This document shows positions 19,461 to 28,624 of a DNA stretch of 64,000 bases, in pieces. How positions within the stretch are numbered: position 1 is the stretch's first letter; each line of letters begins with the position of its first letter. Source of the DNA: Domibacillus mangrovi. GTDB lineage: Bacteria; Bacillota; Bacilli; Bacillales; Domibacillaceae. The position numbers and the translations under genes are program-made. The notes beneath the pieces are model-generated. The model was not told where the DNA came from. It saw only the letters and a list, made by a program, of their open reading frames with translations, and made no database searches. The stretch covers positions 434,001-498,000 of the forward strand of contig NZ_MRWQ01000001.1 in assembly GCF_001906925.1 (NCBI RefSeq), read 5' to 3'.

Positions 19461-19810
19461 AAAATACACTCACTCCCTTCCAAATTATTGTGTATTTTAA
19501 GAGATGCAAAATAAGCCAATAAGAAAGAATACTAAACCCATGTAAAATTTTGCTAATCGTATATCCTAATATAAATGTGATGATGACATAAACAGCAATA
19601 ACTACCTACTTAGGTAGGTTTTTTATCTTAATCCTCTCCTAATAATTTATACTTATACTAATTCTCCTTGATGCATTACTTATTCCATACTAATTTCCCA
19701 ATTCCTTATAACAAAAAAACACCTCTATCATTAGCGAAGTCAATAACAGGCAAATTTCGTACATAACCGTTATACTGACCGTTGCGCTAAATGAATGAAA
19801 GTGTTTAAGA
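19461..19810. other. Non-coding stretch within the tRNA-flanked islet
   Basis: About 350 AT-rich bases without a credible gene. It holds the upstream region of the aminotransferase gene and one hairpin, CTACCTA-CT-TAGGTAG followed by GTTTTTTAT on the plus strand (19602-19626), which looks like an intrinsic terminator although no plus-strand gene precedes it. No integrase remnant is seen. Confidence 0.6.
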
Positions 19811-19942
<132 letters not shown>

Positions 19943-20103
19943 ATCCTTAAAGACAATACTTATAATAGCAATAAGCGGGATATATGTCAATACATTTTTA
20001 AATATAAAAACAGCAGGAAGCATTTTATCTTGATTACGACCACTTAATCATAGAAAGCCCCGCCTGTGACGTGCGGGGCATCCACTTCTAGTCAATTCAG
20101 CGA

Positions 20104-20613
20104 TCAGCGGCTAAATTTTGTGTGCATTTCTTCAATTTCATGATGTTTTTCGTCATAGAAACGGATATCCGCTTTTTTCTTGTCCACTTCTACGATGACA
20201 TATGTTTTTTCACGGCGGCCTTTAGGAAGCGAGATACTGCCCGGGTTTAAGTAGATGATGCCATCCTGCTGTTCAACGCCCGCTGTATGTGTATGGCCAA
20301 AGAAAACGAAATCAGCGCTGTTTTCTTTAGCTTTGTACGATAGATTCAAGAGTGTCATTTTCACATCATAACGATGACCATGCGTGACGAATACACGGGC
20401 ATCTTCAATGCTCTCTAACACATCATTTGGAAACTGATCTTCCATATCACAATTTCCTCGGACAATCGTATAGCCTTCTATAGCAGGATTATCCGCGCTA
20501 AGTTCTGAGTCCCCGCAATGAATCATTGCATCGACTTTATTTGCGTAGCGGCGTTTCAAATCTGTTAACACTGTATTCCACCCGTGGCTATCACTAACAA
20601 CAAGCAGCTTCAT
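20104..20613 (-). CDS. Metallophosphoesterase of the YfcE/MJ0936 family (YsnB)
   Basis: A 169-residue calcineurin-like phosphodiesterase. The metal motifs are in order: DSHG (8-11), GDSE, RGNCD, THGHRYDV and GHTHTAG. The natural substrate of this family is not settled; some members hydrolyse phosphodiesters in vitro. The start overlaps the rdgB stop by 4 nt, and rdgB overlaps rph in the same way, so the three are co-translated, as in B. subtilis (rph-ysnA-ysnB). Confidence 0.9.
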   Translation of the reverse strand: MKLLVVSDSHGWNTVLTDLKRRYANKVDAMIHCGDSELSADNPAIEGYTIVRGNCDMEDQFPNDVLESIEDARVFVTHGHRYDVKMTLLNLSYKAKENSADFVFFGHTHTAGVEQQDGIIYLNPGSISLPKGRREKTYVIVEVDKKKADIRFYDEKHHEIEEMHTKFSR

Positions 20614-21218
20614 TTCATTCCACCGTCCAATTCAGTTAATGACACCTGTAATTTTCGAAGGGCCTTCGCTCGATGGCTGATCTCATTTTTCATATTTGGC
20701 TCGAGTTGCGCCATTGTTTGATCAAATCCTTCCGGAATAAATAACGGATCATATCCAAATCCATTTGTGCCGCTTTCTTCATAAGCAATGCGGCCCTCAC
20801 AATCACCTTCTACTATTATAGATTCCCGATCGTCTGGAAATGAAACCGCGAGAACACATTTGAAGCGGGCGCTTCGTTGATCATCTACTACTTCAGCCAT
20901 TTCCTTAAGAACTTTCCTATTGTTCGCTTTGTCATCCTTATCAATCCCTGCATATCGAGCAGAATAGACGCCTGGTCTGCCGTCTAAGGCATCGATGACG
21001 AGCCCGGAGTCATCCGCAATGGCTGGCCGGCCAGTTAAACGGGCGGCTGATTCTGCTTTTAAGAGTGCGTTTTCTGCAAACGTTTCGCCTGTTTCTTCTA
21101 CGTCCGGCAGCTCTGGATAGTCGATTAATGTTTTGACAGTGATTCCATATGATTCGAACATTTGTATAAATTCTTTCGCTTTTCCACTGTTTTTCGTGGC
21201 GATTATCACTTCGTTCAC
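20610..21218 (-). CDS. rdgB: XTP/dITP diphosphatase (non-canonical purine NTP pyrophosphatase)
   Basis: It cleanses the nucleotide pool by hydrolysing dITP, ITP and XTP to monophosphates. The 202 residues include the family marks [11 protein letters not shown] (7-17), [39 protein letters not shown], and the C-terminal [11 protein letters not shown] and SHRAKAL. Equivalent to YsnA of B. subtilis, in an operon with rph. Confidence 0.96.
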   Translation of the reverse strand: MNEVIIATKNSGKAKEFIQMFESYGITVKTLIDYPELPDVEETGETFAENALLKAESAARLTGRPAIADDSGLVIDALDGRPGVYSARYAGIDKDDKANNRKVLKEMAEVVDDQRSARFKCVLAVSFPDDRESIIVEGDCEGRIAYEESGTNGFGYDPLFIPEGFDQTMAQLEPNMKNEISHRAKALRKLQVSLTELDGGMK

Positions 21219-21973
21219 TTTTCGGTCTTCCTTTCGTTGATAAGGTCTGCCGCAACGCCAAGAACGTCTGACTGAATCTTGAAAAGTTCTTGAATTCCAG
21301 ATTGTGCGGCTTCGAGTAGTTGCTGCAGCTCATTCATCGAAAATGTCGCCTCTTCTCCGGTACCCTGCACTTCGACAAATTGGCCTGAGCCCGTCATGAC
21401 GACATTCATATCAACTTCAGCTGTGCTGTCTTCTTCATAATTTAAATCGACCACGACCCCTTGCTCTTTGACGATTCCTACACTTGTCGCTGCCAAAAAA
21501 TCAGTAATCGGATACGCCTGAAAATCTTTTTTAATGGCGAGACTGTGAAGTGCCAAAGTCATCGCTATAAATGCCCCCGTAATGGCTGCTGTTCTCGTTC
21601 CTCCGTCTGCTTGAATGACATCACAATCGATCCACACAGTCCGTTCGCCTATGACATCAAGGTCGACGACAGCCCGGAGCGCTCTGCCGATTAGACGCTG
21701 AATTTCCATTGTCCGTCCGGTTACTTTTCCTTTCGTCGATTCACGCATGTTGCGCTGCCCTGTTGCGCGAGGAATCATAGCATATTCCGCCGTGACCCAT
21801 CCTTTGCCGCTCCCCCGCATAAAAGGAGGCACGCGTTCTTCAATGCTCGCTGTACAGATCACTTTCGTTTGACCGACTGAAATTAAAACCGATCCTTCGG
21901 GGTTTGTTAAAAAATGAGTTTCAATCTTTACTGGTCTCAGTTCATATTCCGTTCGTCCATCTACGCGCATCAT
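21215..21973 (-). CDS. rph: Ribonuclease PH
   Basis: A phosphorolytic 3'-5' exoribonuclease that trims tRNA 3' ends. The 252 residues contain the PH-core motifs [19 protein letters not shown] and [19 protein letters not shown] (phosphate-binding RIGRA-like region near 98), and the metal aspartates in [25 protein letters not shown] precedes two in-frame ATGs; the second (MRVDGR) aligns better with the family start. First gene of the rph-rdgB-ysnB operon. Confidence 0.96.
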   Translation of the reverse strand: MMRVDGRTEYELRPVKIETHFLTNPEGSVLISVGQTKVICTASIEERVPPFMRGSGKGWVTAEYAMIPRATGQRNMRESTKGKVTGRTMEIQRLIGRALRAVVDLDVIGERTVWIDCDVIQADGGTRTAAITGAFIAMTLALHSLAIKKDFQAYPITDFLAATSVGIVKEQGVVVDLNYEEDSTAEVDMNVVMTGSGQFVEVQGTGEEATFSMNELQQLLEAAQSGIQELFKIQSDVLGVAADLINERKTEK

Positions 21974-22040
21974 TCATAACCTCCGTTTTTTACTTCGTCC
22001 GTTGTCCATTTTCCGGAATTTGCGCGCATCTGTCAAATCT

Positions 22041-23060
22041 TCATTCTGCCGAAATAATACTTTGTTGATTGACAAACAATGGAGCTGCGATAGAAGCTGG
22101 TACTGGTTTACCCGTTTCAAGCTTTACATTTGATTTTCCATCTACTTGAATGGCTATGCTCTCGACGCCGGCTGATTCGGCAAGTGTTAACGCAAGAGGC
22201 TTCAATACACGACTAGAAAGAAGAGGTTCTCCGTTATTTTCTAGAATAGCATCATTAAAATGCAGCACAGCCCGTCCTTTTTGTACGGTAGGCGCCTCGA
22301 CGAGTTTCGTTCCTGGCATGAATTCCGAAGCAAGACCACTTCCCGTATCAGGTCCTTTTGATAGTTCAGTTACCGCTGCTGAAACGAGATCCTTTGTATC
22401 AGCCGAAATTCGACGCGTCACCGGTACATAATACGGCCCCTGTTCATTTTGTGCAGAAAAATAGACGGTTAATGGTTTCGTTGCACCTGTTTTCGCATAG
22501 CTTGCTTCCATATTAATACCATCTTCCCGCTGCATACCTGATGCTGCAATCGGCATTCCACCGATCGGCATTGTTTGCAACCTTTTTCCGTCTAATTCAA
22601 TTTGAACATGGTCTGCTTTCTCAAAGCCTGTTACTGTCCATGTGATCGCTGCTGCAATATTCACTTCATCTTCTGGTGCATAATCAGCAAACGATCCCGA
22701 CACGCTCACAACAGCTGTTTTCCCTTTTATCCTCACATCTTCAATGACCGTCCCTTCAGGCAGCGGTGTGCGGAATCCATTCCCAATTTCCCCTGTAGCC
22801 ATGTACTGTAAGGCTGCTTTTTCTTCGTTATCGGCCTGTTCAATAGGTACTGCCTGTGGGACAACAAGATTATTCTCATCGATTACATACAGTTCGGCCA
22901 TGATCGTCTCGTCTGCCGATGCCGGACTATCCATTTCTGATTCTGAATAGACAACGCGCTTCGGCAATTCATCTGTTTCGCTGTCCTGTCCAAATGGATA
23001 ACTGCAGCCTGACATGACCATAACCGTGGCAACAAATGCTGCTTTCCGAAATAAACGCAC
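22041..23060 (-). CDS. gerM: Spore germination lipoprotein GerM
   Basis: A sporulation protein needed for normal spore cortex and germination; in B. subtilis it works at the forespore membrane with the SpoIIIA channel. The 339 residues begin with a lipoprotein signal, the lipobox cysteine lying in VMSGC at residue 19, and contain two GerMN domains (about 75-165 and 210-310). The start is GTG 23060, because AGGAGGG is 8 nt upstream and the signal peptide then has normal length; the longer ORF would add 21 residues. It lies between rph and racE as in B. subtilis. Confidence 0.92.
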   Translation of the reverse strand: MRLFRKAAFVATVMVMSGCSYPFGQDSETDELPKRVVYSESEMDSPASADETIMAELYVIDENNLVVPQAVPIEQADNEEKAALQYMATGEIGNGFRTPLPEGTVIEDVRIKGKTAVVSVSGSFADYAPEDEVNIAAAITWTVTGFEKADHVQIELDGKRLQTMPIGGMPIAASGMQREDGINMEASYAKTGATKPLTVYFSAQNEQGPYYVPVTRRISADTKDLVSAAVTELSKGPDTGSGLASEFMPGTKLVEAPTVQKGRAVLHFNDAILENNGEPLLSSRVLKPLALTLAESAGVESIAIQVDGKSNVKLETGKPVPASIAAPLFVNQQSIISAE

Positions 23061-23121
23061 ACAGATCGCCCTCCTGAATATGCAATGGTACATGTATATG
23101 AACCGCTTTTTTTCGCAGAAC

Positions 23122-23147
23122 AAAAAAAGCCGGCATTATGCCAGCTT
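23122..23147 (-). terminator. Terminator overlapping the 3' end of racE
   Basis: AAGCTGGCA pairs with TGCCGGCTT, and the minus strand continues TTTTTTT. The hairpin includes the last codons of racE, so racE is separated transcriptionally from gerM. Confidence 0.85.
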
Positions 23148-23933
23148 AATGTTCTTAATTTGAATCAATGTATCTCCAAGCCAATCAGAGGCTATTGTAT
23201 AAAATGATTTTGTATGACCAGTTGTAAAAAAACGATGTTCCGGCATTTCACCTTCAGCCATCATATCATTAAATTCAAGAATTGAACTGACACCGTACGC
23301 TGTTTCATCACCAGAACTAATGACCGATACATCTGGCCCCATGAATTCAGCAATAATCGGTTCTAATAATGGATAGTGAGTGCACCCTAAAATAACCGTA
23401 TCAGCAGGCGTTTCTTTCAGCGGCTGCAACGTTGCAGCTACAATTTTTTTTGCTCGTTCACTTCTATACTCGCCGCTTTCGACAAGCGGTACAAAATCTG
23501 GGCAGGCAAGCGGATAAATTTTCGCATCTGAATCTGTCGCGTTAATTGCTTTTTCATACGCACCACTTTTAATCGTTCCTACCGTTCCAAGGACTGCTAT
23601 ATGGCGATTTTTCGTTTCTTTAATCGCCGCACGTGCCCCCGGCTGAATGACACCGACAACCGGAATTGGCATTTCTCTTCTGATCTCTTCTAATACAACG
23701 GCTGTTGCTGTATTACAGGCAATGACAAGCATTTTTATATCGTAACATTCCAAAAAACGTGTCATTTCCCATGTGAACTTCCTTACTTCACCTGGAAGCC
23801 GTGGCCCATACGGACAACGAGCCGTATCACCTACATAATAAATCATTTCTTTCGGGAGCTGACGCATCATTTCTTTTGCTACCGTCAGCCCACCAACACC
23901 CGAATCAATTACACCAATTGGTTTGTTCAACAA
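23136..23933 (-). CDS. racE: Glutamate racemase
   Basis: A cofactor-independent enzyme that makes D-glutamate for peptidoglycan. Its 265 residues carry the two catalytic cysteines, C73 in ACNTATA and C184 in GCTHYPL, and D10 in [10 protein letters not shown]. The name racE follows the Bacillus use; murI is the general symbol. The neighbours gerM and gerE are as in B. subtilis. Confidence 0.96.
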   Translation of the reverse strand: MLNKPIGVIDSGVGGLTVAKEMMRQLPKEMIYYVGDTARCPYGPRLPGEVRKFTWEMTRFLECYDIKMLVIACNTATAVVLEEIRREMPIPVVGVIQPGARAAIKETKNRHIAVLGTVGTIKSGAYEKAINATDSDAKIYPLACPDFVPLVESGEYRSERAKKIVAATLQPLKETPADTVILGCTHYPLLEPIIAEFMGPDVSVISSGDETAYGVSSILEFNDMMAEGEMPEHRFFTTGHTKSFYTIASDWLGDTLIQIKNIKLA

Positions 23934-24081
23934 TTCCGCCTCGTTCCACTTTCATTTCAACTTATACTTTTACGAAGAAAACAATTTAACCTGTTCCCTT
24001 CTTCTTCATAAAAAATTTCATCTTTCTACGTATATTTTCCCTGTTTTTCGTCTAAAATGCAAGAGAACGGAAACAAGGAAA

Positions 24082-24106
24082 AGCAGTGCTGCTTACCAGC
24101 ACTGCT
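24082..24106 (-). terminator. Terminator of gerE
   Basis: AGCAGTGCT pairs perfectly with AGCACTGCT around a 7-nt loop; the minus strand continues TTTCC. The stem abuts the gerE stop. Confidence 0.75.
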
Positions 24107-24312
24107 CATAAATTAATTTCACCAAGTCGCAGCAGTTCTACAATCGCCTGTGCACGTCCTTTTACACCTAGCTTTTGAATCCCATTCGAAATATGGTTTC
24201 GCACCGTTTTTTCACTAATCCCGAGAAGCTGTGCAATATCATATGTCGATTTTCCGACAATAAGCCAGTCAAAGACCTCTTTTTCCCGTTTCGTTAAGAT
24301 GGATGCAGCCAC
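24106..24312 (-). CDS. gerE: Late mother-cell transcription factor GerE
   Basis: A small LuxR-type DNA-binding protein with no receiver domain, which activates or represses sigma-K genes for coat formation. The helix-turn-helix is clear: LTKREKEVFDWL, then GKSTYDIAQLLGISEKTVRNHISNGI and KLGVKGRAQAIVELL; it aligns along the whole GerE length. The start is uncertain: the longest frame begins with a GTG that overlaps the ribosome site, so GTG 24312, after AAGGGTGA and 6 nt, is chosen, giving 68 residues. A TTG at 24318 is an alternative. Confidence 0.92.
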   Translation of the reverse strand: MAASILTKREKEVFDWLIVGKSTYDIAQLLGISEKTVRNHISNGIQKLGVKGRAQAIVELLRLGEINL

Positions 24313-24488
24313 ACACAATGTCACCCTTTCACAAGTCGGCCTTTATCGGTTAGCCGCCGCTACCCATATCATATGCTTACGCTTCCCAATTGGTCGCGGC
24401 CATTTCCACTTATCCTTATTAGGGTTCCTTAAAATTTTGAAGTGAAAGCCTTATTACCCATTAATGCGTCTGCTGCACATACAAAAAA

Positions 24489-24515
24489 ACCTTCAGCAAA
24501 TGCTGAAGGTTTTTT
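24489..24515. terminator. Terminator of sdhCAB
   Basis: ACCTTCAGCA pairs perfectly with TGCTGAAGGT around AA, flanked by T-runs on both strands. Confidence 0.9.
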
Positions 24516-24520
24516 GATCA

Positions 24521-25288
24521 TTAATCAACTGCGTGGTCACTTCCAAAGAATCTACGGAATGAATGGACTGTTGCCTCACGGTTTAGTGCAGCAATCGATG
24601 TTGTTAATGGAATGCCTTTTGGACAAGATTGGACACAGTTTTGCGAGTTACCACAGCCCTCAAGGCCGCCGTCACTCATAATTGTTTCCAGACGTTCATC
24701 ACGATTCATTGCACCTGTCGGATGTGCATTGAATAATCGTACTTGTGAAAGCGGCTGAGCGCCGATAAAGTCAGATTTGCTGTTTACGTTCGGGCACGCT
24801 TCAAGACATACTCCACACGTCATGCACTTAGACAATTCATAAGCCCACTGGCGTTTACGCTCTGGCATACGCGGTCCGGGACCGAGGTCATACGTACCGT
24901 CAATTGGCACCCATGCTTTGACGCGTTTCAACGTGTCAAACATACGGCTGCGGTCGACCTGCAAGTCACGCGTAACCGGGAATGTATTCATCGGTGCAAG
25001 ACGGATCGGCTGCTCGAGTTGATCGACAAGTGCCGTACAGGACTGGCGCGGTTTGCCATTAATATTCATTGAACATGCGCCACATACTTCTTCAAGACAG
25101 TTCATATCCCATGTAATAGGCGTCGTTTTTTCACCTTTTTTATTAACCGGATTACGGCGAATTTCCATCAGTGCGGAAATAACATTCATATTCGGGCGGT
25201 AAGGTATTTCAAACTCTTCATTGTACGGAGCAGAATCAGCCGTATCCTGGCGTGTAACAATGAAGCGGACTGTTTTTTGCTCGTTCAT
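24521..25288 (-). CDS. sdhB: Succinate dehydrogenase iron-sulfur subunit
   Basis: It carries electrons from the FAD of SdhA to menaquinone at SdhC. The 255 residues show ligands for three clusters: [2Fe-2S] in CLEEVCGACSMN plus a later cysteine, [4Fe-4S] in CMTCGVCLEACPN, and [3Fe-4S] in CGNSQNCVQSCPKGIP. The start overlaps the sdhA stop by one base (TAATG). Last gene of the operon. Confidence 0.97.
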   Translation of the reverse strand: MNEQKTVRFIVTRQDTADSAPYNEEFEIPYRPNMNVISALMEIRRNPVNKKGEKTTPITWDMNCLEEVCGACSMNINGKPRQSCTALVDQLEQPIRLAPMNTFPVTRDLQVDRSRMFDTLKRVKAWVPIDGTYDLGPGPRMPERKRQWAYELSKCMTCGVCLEACPNVNSKSDFIGAQPLSQVRLFNAHPTGAMNRDERLETIMSDGGLEGCGNSQNCVQSCPKGIPLTTSIAALNREATVHSFRRFFGSDHAVD

Positions 25289-27054
25289 TATTTTTTCTCC
25301 TCCTTATTTTTCGTATAATCACGTTTACGAGGCGGAATTAGCGACACATCAATGTCTTCATAATGAAAAGCGGGCGCAGTATTTTCACCTGTAAAAGTTG
25401 CCATTGTTGTTTTCATAAACTGATCATCGTTACGGTCCGGGAAGTCTGGCTTGTAATGCGCACCGCGGCTTTCATTCCGATTCAATGCACCAATCGTAAT
25501 AACGCGGGCAAGGTGCAGCATATTTTTCAACTGACGTGTAAACATCGCCCCTTGATTACTCCATTTTGCCGTGTCATTAATATCGATGTTTTTGTAACGC
25601 TCAAGCAATTCGACGATTTTATCGTCTGTTTTCTGCAGTTTATCATTATAGCGGACAACCGTTACATTCGCCGTCATCCACTCACCTAATTCCTTGTGAA
25701 GAACGTATGCATTTTCCGATCCTTTGTTTAGTGACATAATGTCGTTCCACTTTTCTTCTTGCTGTTTGGCATGGTTGTCAAATATAGAAGAAGAGATAGA
25801 ATCTGCACTTTTCTCTAAACCGCTAATATAACGCACTGCATTCGGTCCTGCGACCATACCGCCATAAATAGCAGAAAGAAGCGAGTTCGCACCGAGACGG
25901 TTTGCTCCATGCTGTGAATAGTCACACTCACCGGCTGCAAATAGACCAGGAATGCTTGTCTGCTGTTCATAATCAACCCATAGTCCGCCCATTGAATAAT
26001 GGACAGCAGGGAAAATTTTCATCGGTACTTTACGCGGATCGTCTCCCATGAATTTTTCATAGATTTCAATAATACCGCCTAGTTTAATATCAAGTTCATG
26101 CGGATCTTTATGAGAAAGATCCAGATAAACCATGTTTTCACCATTAATACCGAGTTTTTGATTTATACACACATCAAAAATTTCACGTGTTGCGATATCA
26201 CGCGGCACAAGGTTTCCGTATGCCGGATATTTTTCTTCAAGGAAATACCATGGCTTTCCGTCTTTATATGTCCAAATACGGCCGCCTTCACCACGCGCGG
26301 ATTCACTCATTAAACGAAGCTTATCATCGCCTGGAATCGCTGTCGGATGAATTTGGATGAACTCGCCATTTGCGTAGTTAGCACCTTGCTGATAAACGAT
26401 GGATGCCGCAGAACCTGTATTGATCATCGAGTTCGTTGATTTGCCAAATATGATGCCAGGTCCGCCGGTTGCCATAATAACTGCATCACCCGGGAATGAC
26501 TGAATATCCATCGTTGAAAGGTCTTGTCCAACTATCCCGCGGCAAATGCCTTCATCATCAATAATCGAACCGAGAAATTCCCAGCCTTCATATTTCGTCA
26601 CAAGACCTTCTACTTCGTAACGGCGCACTTGCTCGTCAAGCGCATACAATAACTGCTGTCCCGTTGTCGCACCAGCAAATGCTGTTCGGTGATGCTGTGT
26701 ACCCCCAAAACGACGGAAATCAAGAAGCCCTTCCGGTGTACGGTTAAACATAACACCCATGCGGTCAAGCAAATGAATAATTCCCGGTGCTGCTTCTGCC
26801 ATTGCTTTTACAGGTGGCTGATTGGCAAGAAAATCGCCGCCATAAACTGTATCATCAAAGTGGACCGCCGGAGAATCCCCTTCCCCTTTTGTATTAACGG
26901 CACCGTTAATACCGCCCTGTGCACAAACGGAGTGAGATCGTTTTACCGGAACAATTGAAAACAGCTCAACGGGTGTACCCGTTTCCGCCACCTTAATCGT
27001 AGCCATTAACCCAGCGAGACCTCCACCGACTATGATAACTTTACCTTTACTCAT
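25288..27054 (-). CDS. sdhA: Succinate dehydrogenase flavoprotein subunit
   Basis: The catalytic subunit that oxidises succinate to fumarate in the TCA cycle. The 588 residues start with the FAD dinucleotide fold VIIVGGGLAGL; H41 in RSHSVCAQGG is the covalent flavin site, and HPTAIPGDD and the active-site region RGEGGRIW are conserved. ATG 27054 is chosen over a GTG four codons upstream that overlaps the ribosome site. Confidence 0.97.
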   Translation of the reverse strand: MSKGKVIIVGGGLAGLMATIKVAETGTPVELFSIVPVKRSHSVCAQGGINGAVNTKGEGDSPAVHFDDTVYGGDFLANQPPVKAMAEAAPGIIHLLDRMGVMFNRTPEGLLDFRRFGGTQHHRTAFAGATTGQQLLYALDEQVRRYEVEGLVTKYEGWEFLGSIIDDEGICRGIVGQDLSTMDIQSFPGDAVIMATGGPGIIFGKSTNSMINTGSAASIVYQQGANYANGEFIQIHPTAIPGDDKLRLMSESARGEGGRIWTYKDGKPWYFLEEKYPAYGNLVPRDIATREIFDVCINQKLGINGENMVYLDLSHKDPHELDIKLGGIIEIYEKFMGDDPRKVPMKIFPAVHYSMGGLWVDYEQQTSIPGLFAAGECDYSQHGANRLGANSLLSAIYGGMVAGPNAVRYISGLEKSADSISSSIFDNHAKQQEEKWNDIMSLNKGSENAYVLHKELGEWMTANVTVVRYNDKLQKTDDKIVELLERYKNIDINDTAKWSNQGAMFTRQLKNMLHLARVITIGALNRNESRGAHYKPDFPDRNDDQFMKTTMATFTGENTAPAFHYEDIDVSLIPPRKRDYTKNKEEKK

Positions 27055-27125
27055 TGTGAGATTCACTCCCTTTTTTCCAGTTCTGTACTATATTTTTTAC
27101 AGAAACCGATTCATTGCCGATGTAA

Positions 27126-27737
27126 TTAAACGAATGCGAAGATTGCACGCAAACCGATGATAGATAAAACGACAAAAACAATTAGTGTTGCATATGTAAC
27201 AATTTGCTGTGAACGTGGTGATACAGCAATTCCCCAGCCAACACAAAACGACCATAGACCATTGGAAAAATGAAAAATAGCTGATAGCACGCCCACTATG
27301 TAAAATACGAGCATGAATGGATTATTTAAAATATTCTCCATCATTTGAAAATCTACATCTGCACCAAATGCTGCCTGGACTCTTGTTTCCCAAACGTGCC
27401 ATGCAATGAATACGAGTGTAACAACGCCTGACACACGTTGAAGCATGAACATCCAATTTCGGAAATAGCCATGTGTTCCAATATTATTTTTCGCTGTAAA
27501 CGCAATGTATAAACCATAAATAGCGTGGAACAACAGCGGCAAGAAGATGACGAGTGACTCAAGTATTAGAACAAATGGCAAATTTGCCATAAAGTCAGCT
27601 GCTTGATTAAACTCCTCTTCTCCTTGCGTCGCAAAATGATTGACGACTAAATGCTGTGTCATAAACAATCCGATCGGAATGACACCGAGCAATGAGTGCA
27701 GCCTGCGGTAAAAAAATTCTCGATTGTCAGCCACCAT
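27126..27737 (-). CDS. sdhC: Succinate dehydrogenase cytochrome b558 subunit
   Basis: The membrane anchor of complex II, with two b haems. The 203 residues form five transmembrane segments. Histidines at 14, 29, 71, 114 and 156 match the five B. subtilis SdhC histidines, shifted by one, so both haem sites should be retained. First gene of the sdhCAB operon; GGAGGG precedes the start. Confidence 0.96.
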   Translation of the reverse strand: MVADNREFFYRRLHSLLGVIPIGLFMTQHLVVNHFATQGEEEFNQAADFMANLPFVLILESLVIFLPLLFHAIYGLYIAFTAKNNIGTHGYFRNWMFMLQRVSGVVTLVFIAWHVWETRVQAAFGADVDFQMMENILNNPFMLVFYIVGVLSAIFHFSNGLWSFCVGWGIAVSPRSQQIVTYATLIVFVVLSIIGLRAIFAFV

Positions 27738-27955
27738 TTTCCCTCCTTATTCTTGAAGCACAACACAAATATTTTCACTATTCGTATATTGCTTCACATG
27801 TTTAATTTACGATGTGACAAGTTTCATTTTACTCTCATAAAGTAACAGCGTCAAGGAAAGGTGGGCACATTTTTGTCCAGATCTCGGAACAGAATTTTCT
27901 TTTTTCAAGTGTTGCAATTGTATATAATATTTAGAGAGAAAGTGGGGAGTTTATT

Positions 27956-28390
27956 TTGGCGAAAGAAAAGGAAGAGCAGGAACAGATTGTACAGCTAGAT
28001 TCGTCCATCACCGTTTTTGGGTACGAACTAATTCGCGACGTGCTTCTCGGCGATATTTTAGGAAGCGATGCCGCTGACATTTTATATTGGGGCGGCAAGT
28101 CACTAGCCCGTCGTTTTCCTTGTGTGGACGCGGATGAGTTATCTGCTTTTTTTATAGAGGCTGGCTGGGGACAGATTGAACTTGTAAAAGAACATAAAAA
28201 AGAAATGATTTATCGTTTATCCGGCGGATTGACAAAACGACGGTTTGATATTCAAACTGATCCTGCTTTTACGCTTGAAAGTGGATTCTTGGCTGAGCAG
28301 ACTGCGGCACGATTTGATACTCCAGCAGAAGCAATCTGCCATTTAAATAAACGCGGTAAGCATGTTGATATTACAGTGAAATGGGAATAA
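27956..28390 (+). CDS. yslB: DUF2507-family protein (YslB)
   Basis: A 144-residue cytosolic protein of the V4R-like DUF2507 family, whose function is not established. The conserved core is ELIRDVLLGDILGSDAADILYWGGKSLAR (about 23-51). The start is TTG 27956, with GTGGGGAG upstream; no ATG is available in frame. It is divergent from sdhC, in the same place as B. subtilis yslB. Its stop codon lies within the left ATAAA border of a dispersed repeat element. Confidence 0.9.
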   Translation: MAKEKEEQEQIVQLDSSITVFGYELIRDVLLGDILGSDAADILYWGGKSLARRFPCVDADELSAFFIEAGWGQIELVKEHKKEMIYRLSGGLTKRRFDIQTDPAFTLESGFLAEQTAARFDTPAEAICHLNKRGKHVDITVKWE

Positions 28391-28543
28391 AGTGATACTT
28401 CATTCAGTGGGGGTTTTCTTCATCCCCCACTGAATGTTAGTTGAACCAATCGGGCTTTTACGGGCAGTTGATCCCCCGCTTATCCTTCTTTTCTTTTCAA
28501 TGTCTTGAATCGGGGGTCTTACTGCCCGTTAATGCGGGATAAA
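28387..28543 (+). repeat. Dispersed structured repeat, copy 1 (bcr1-like)
   Basis: A 157-bp element bounded by ATAAA at both ends. It begins with a perfect 13-bp hairpin (28401-28413 with 28424-28436), and its second half closes a nested hairpin through ACGGGCAGT / ACTGCCCGT and CCCCCG / CGGGGG. It is about 90% similar to 30852-31007. The size and TTTAT-type borders recall the bcr1 repeats of Bacillus, but this is from memory. Confidence 0.85.
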
Positions 28544-28544
28544 T

Positions 28545-28577
28545 AAAGCAGGCTGTCGACAATAGACAGCCTGCTTT
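28545..28577 (-). terminator. Terminator downstream of uvrC
   Basis: AAAGCAGGCTGTC pairs perfectly over 13 bp with its complement around a 7-nt loop. Confidence 0.8.
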
Positions 28578-28624
28578 ACTACGATGCAACAACGTGACCG
28601 TCTATACGAAAAAAGTATCCCCCA

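Noticed and set aside
28387-28543. A T-box or other known riboswitch
   Set aside because: No T-box or specifier structure is present, the element recurs at unrelated genes and lies at gene 3' ends, which fits a dispersed repeat.
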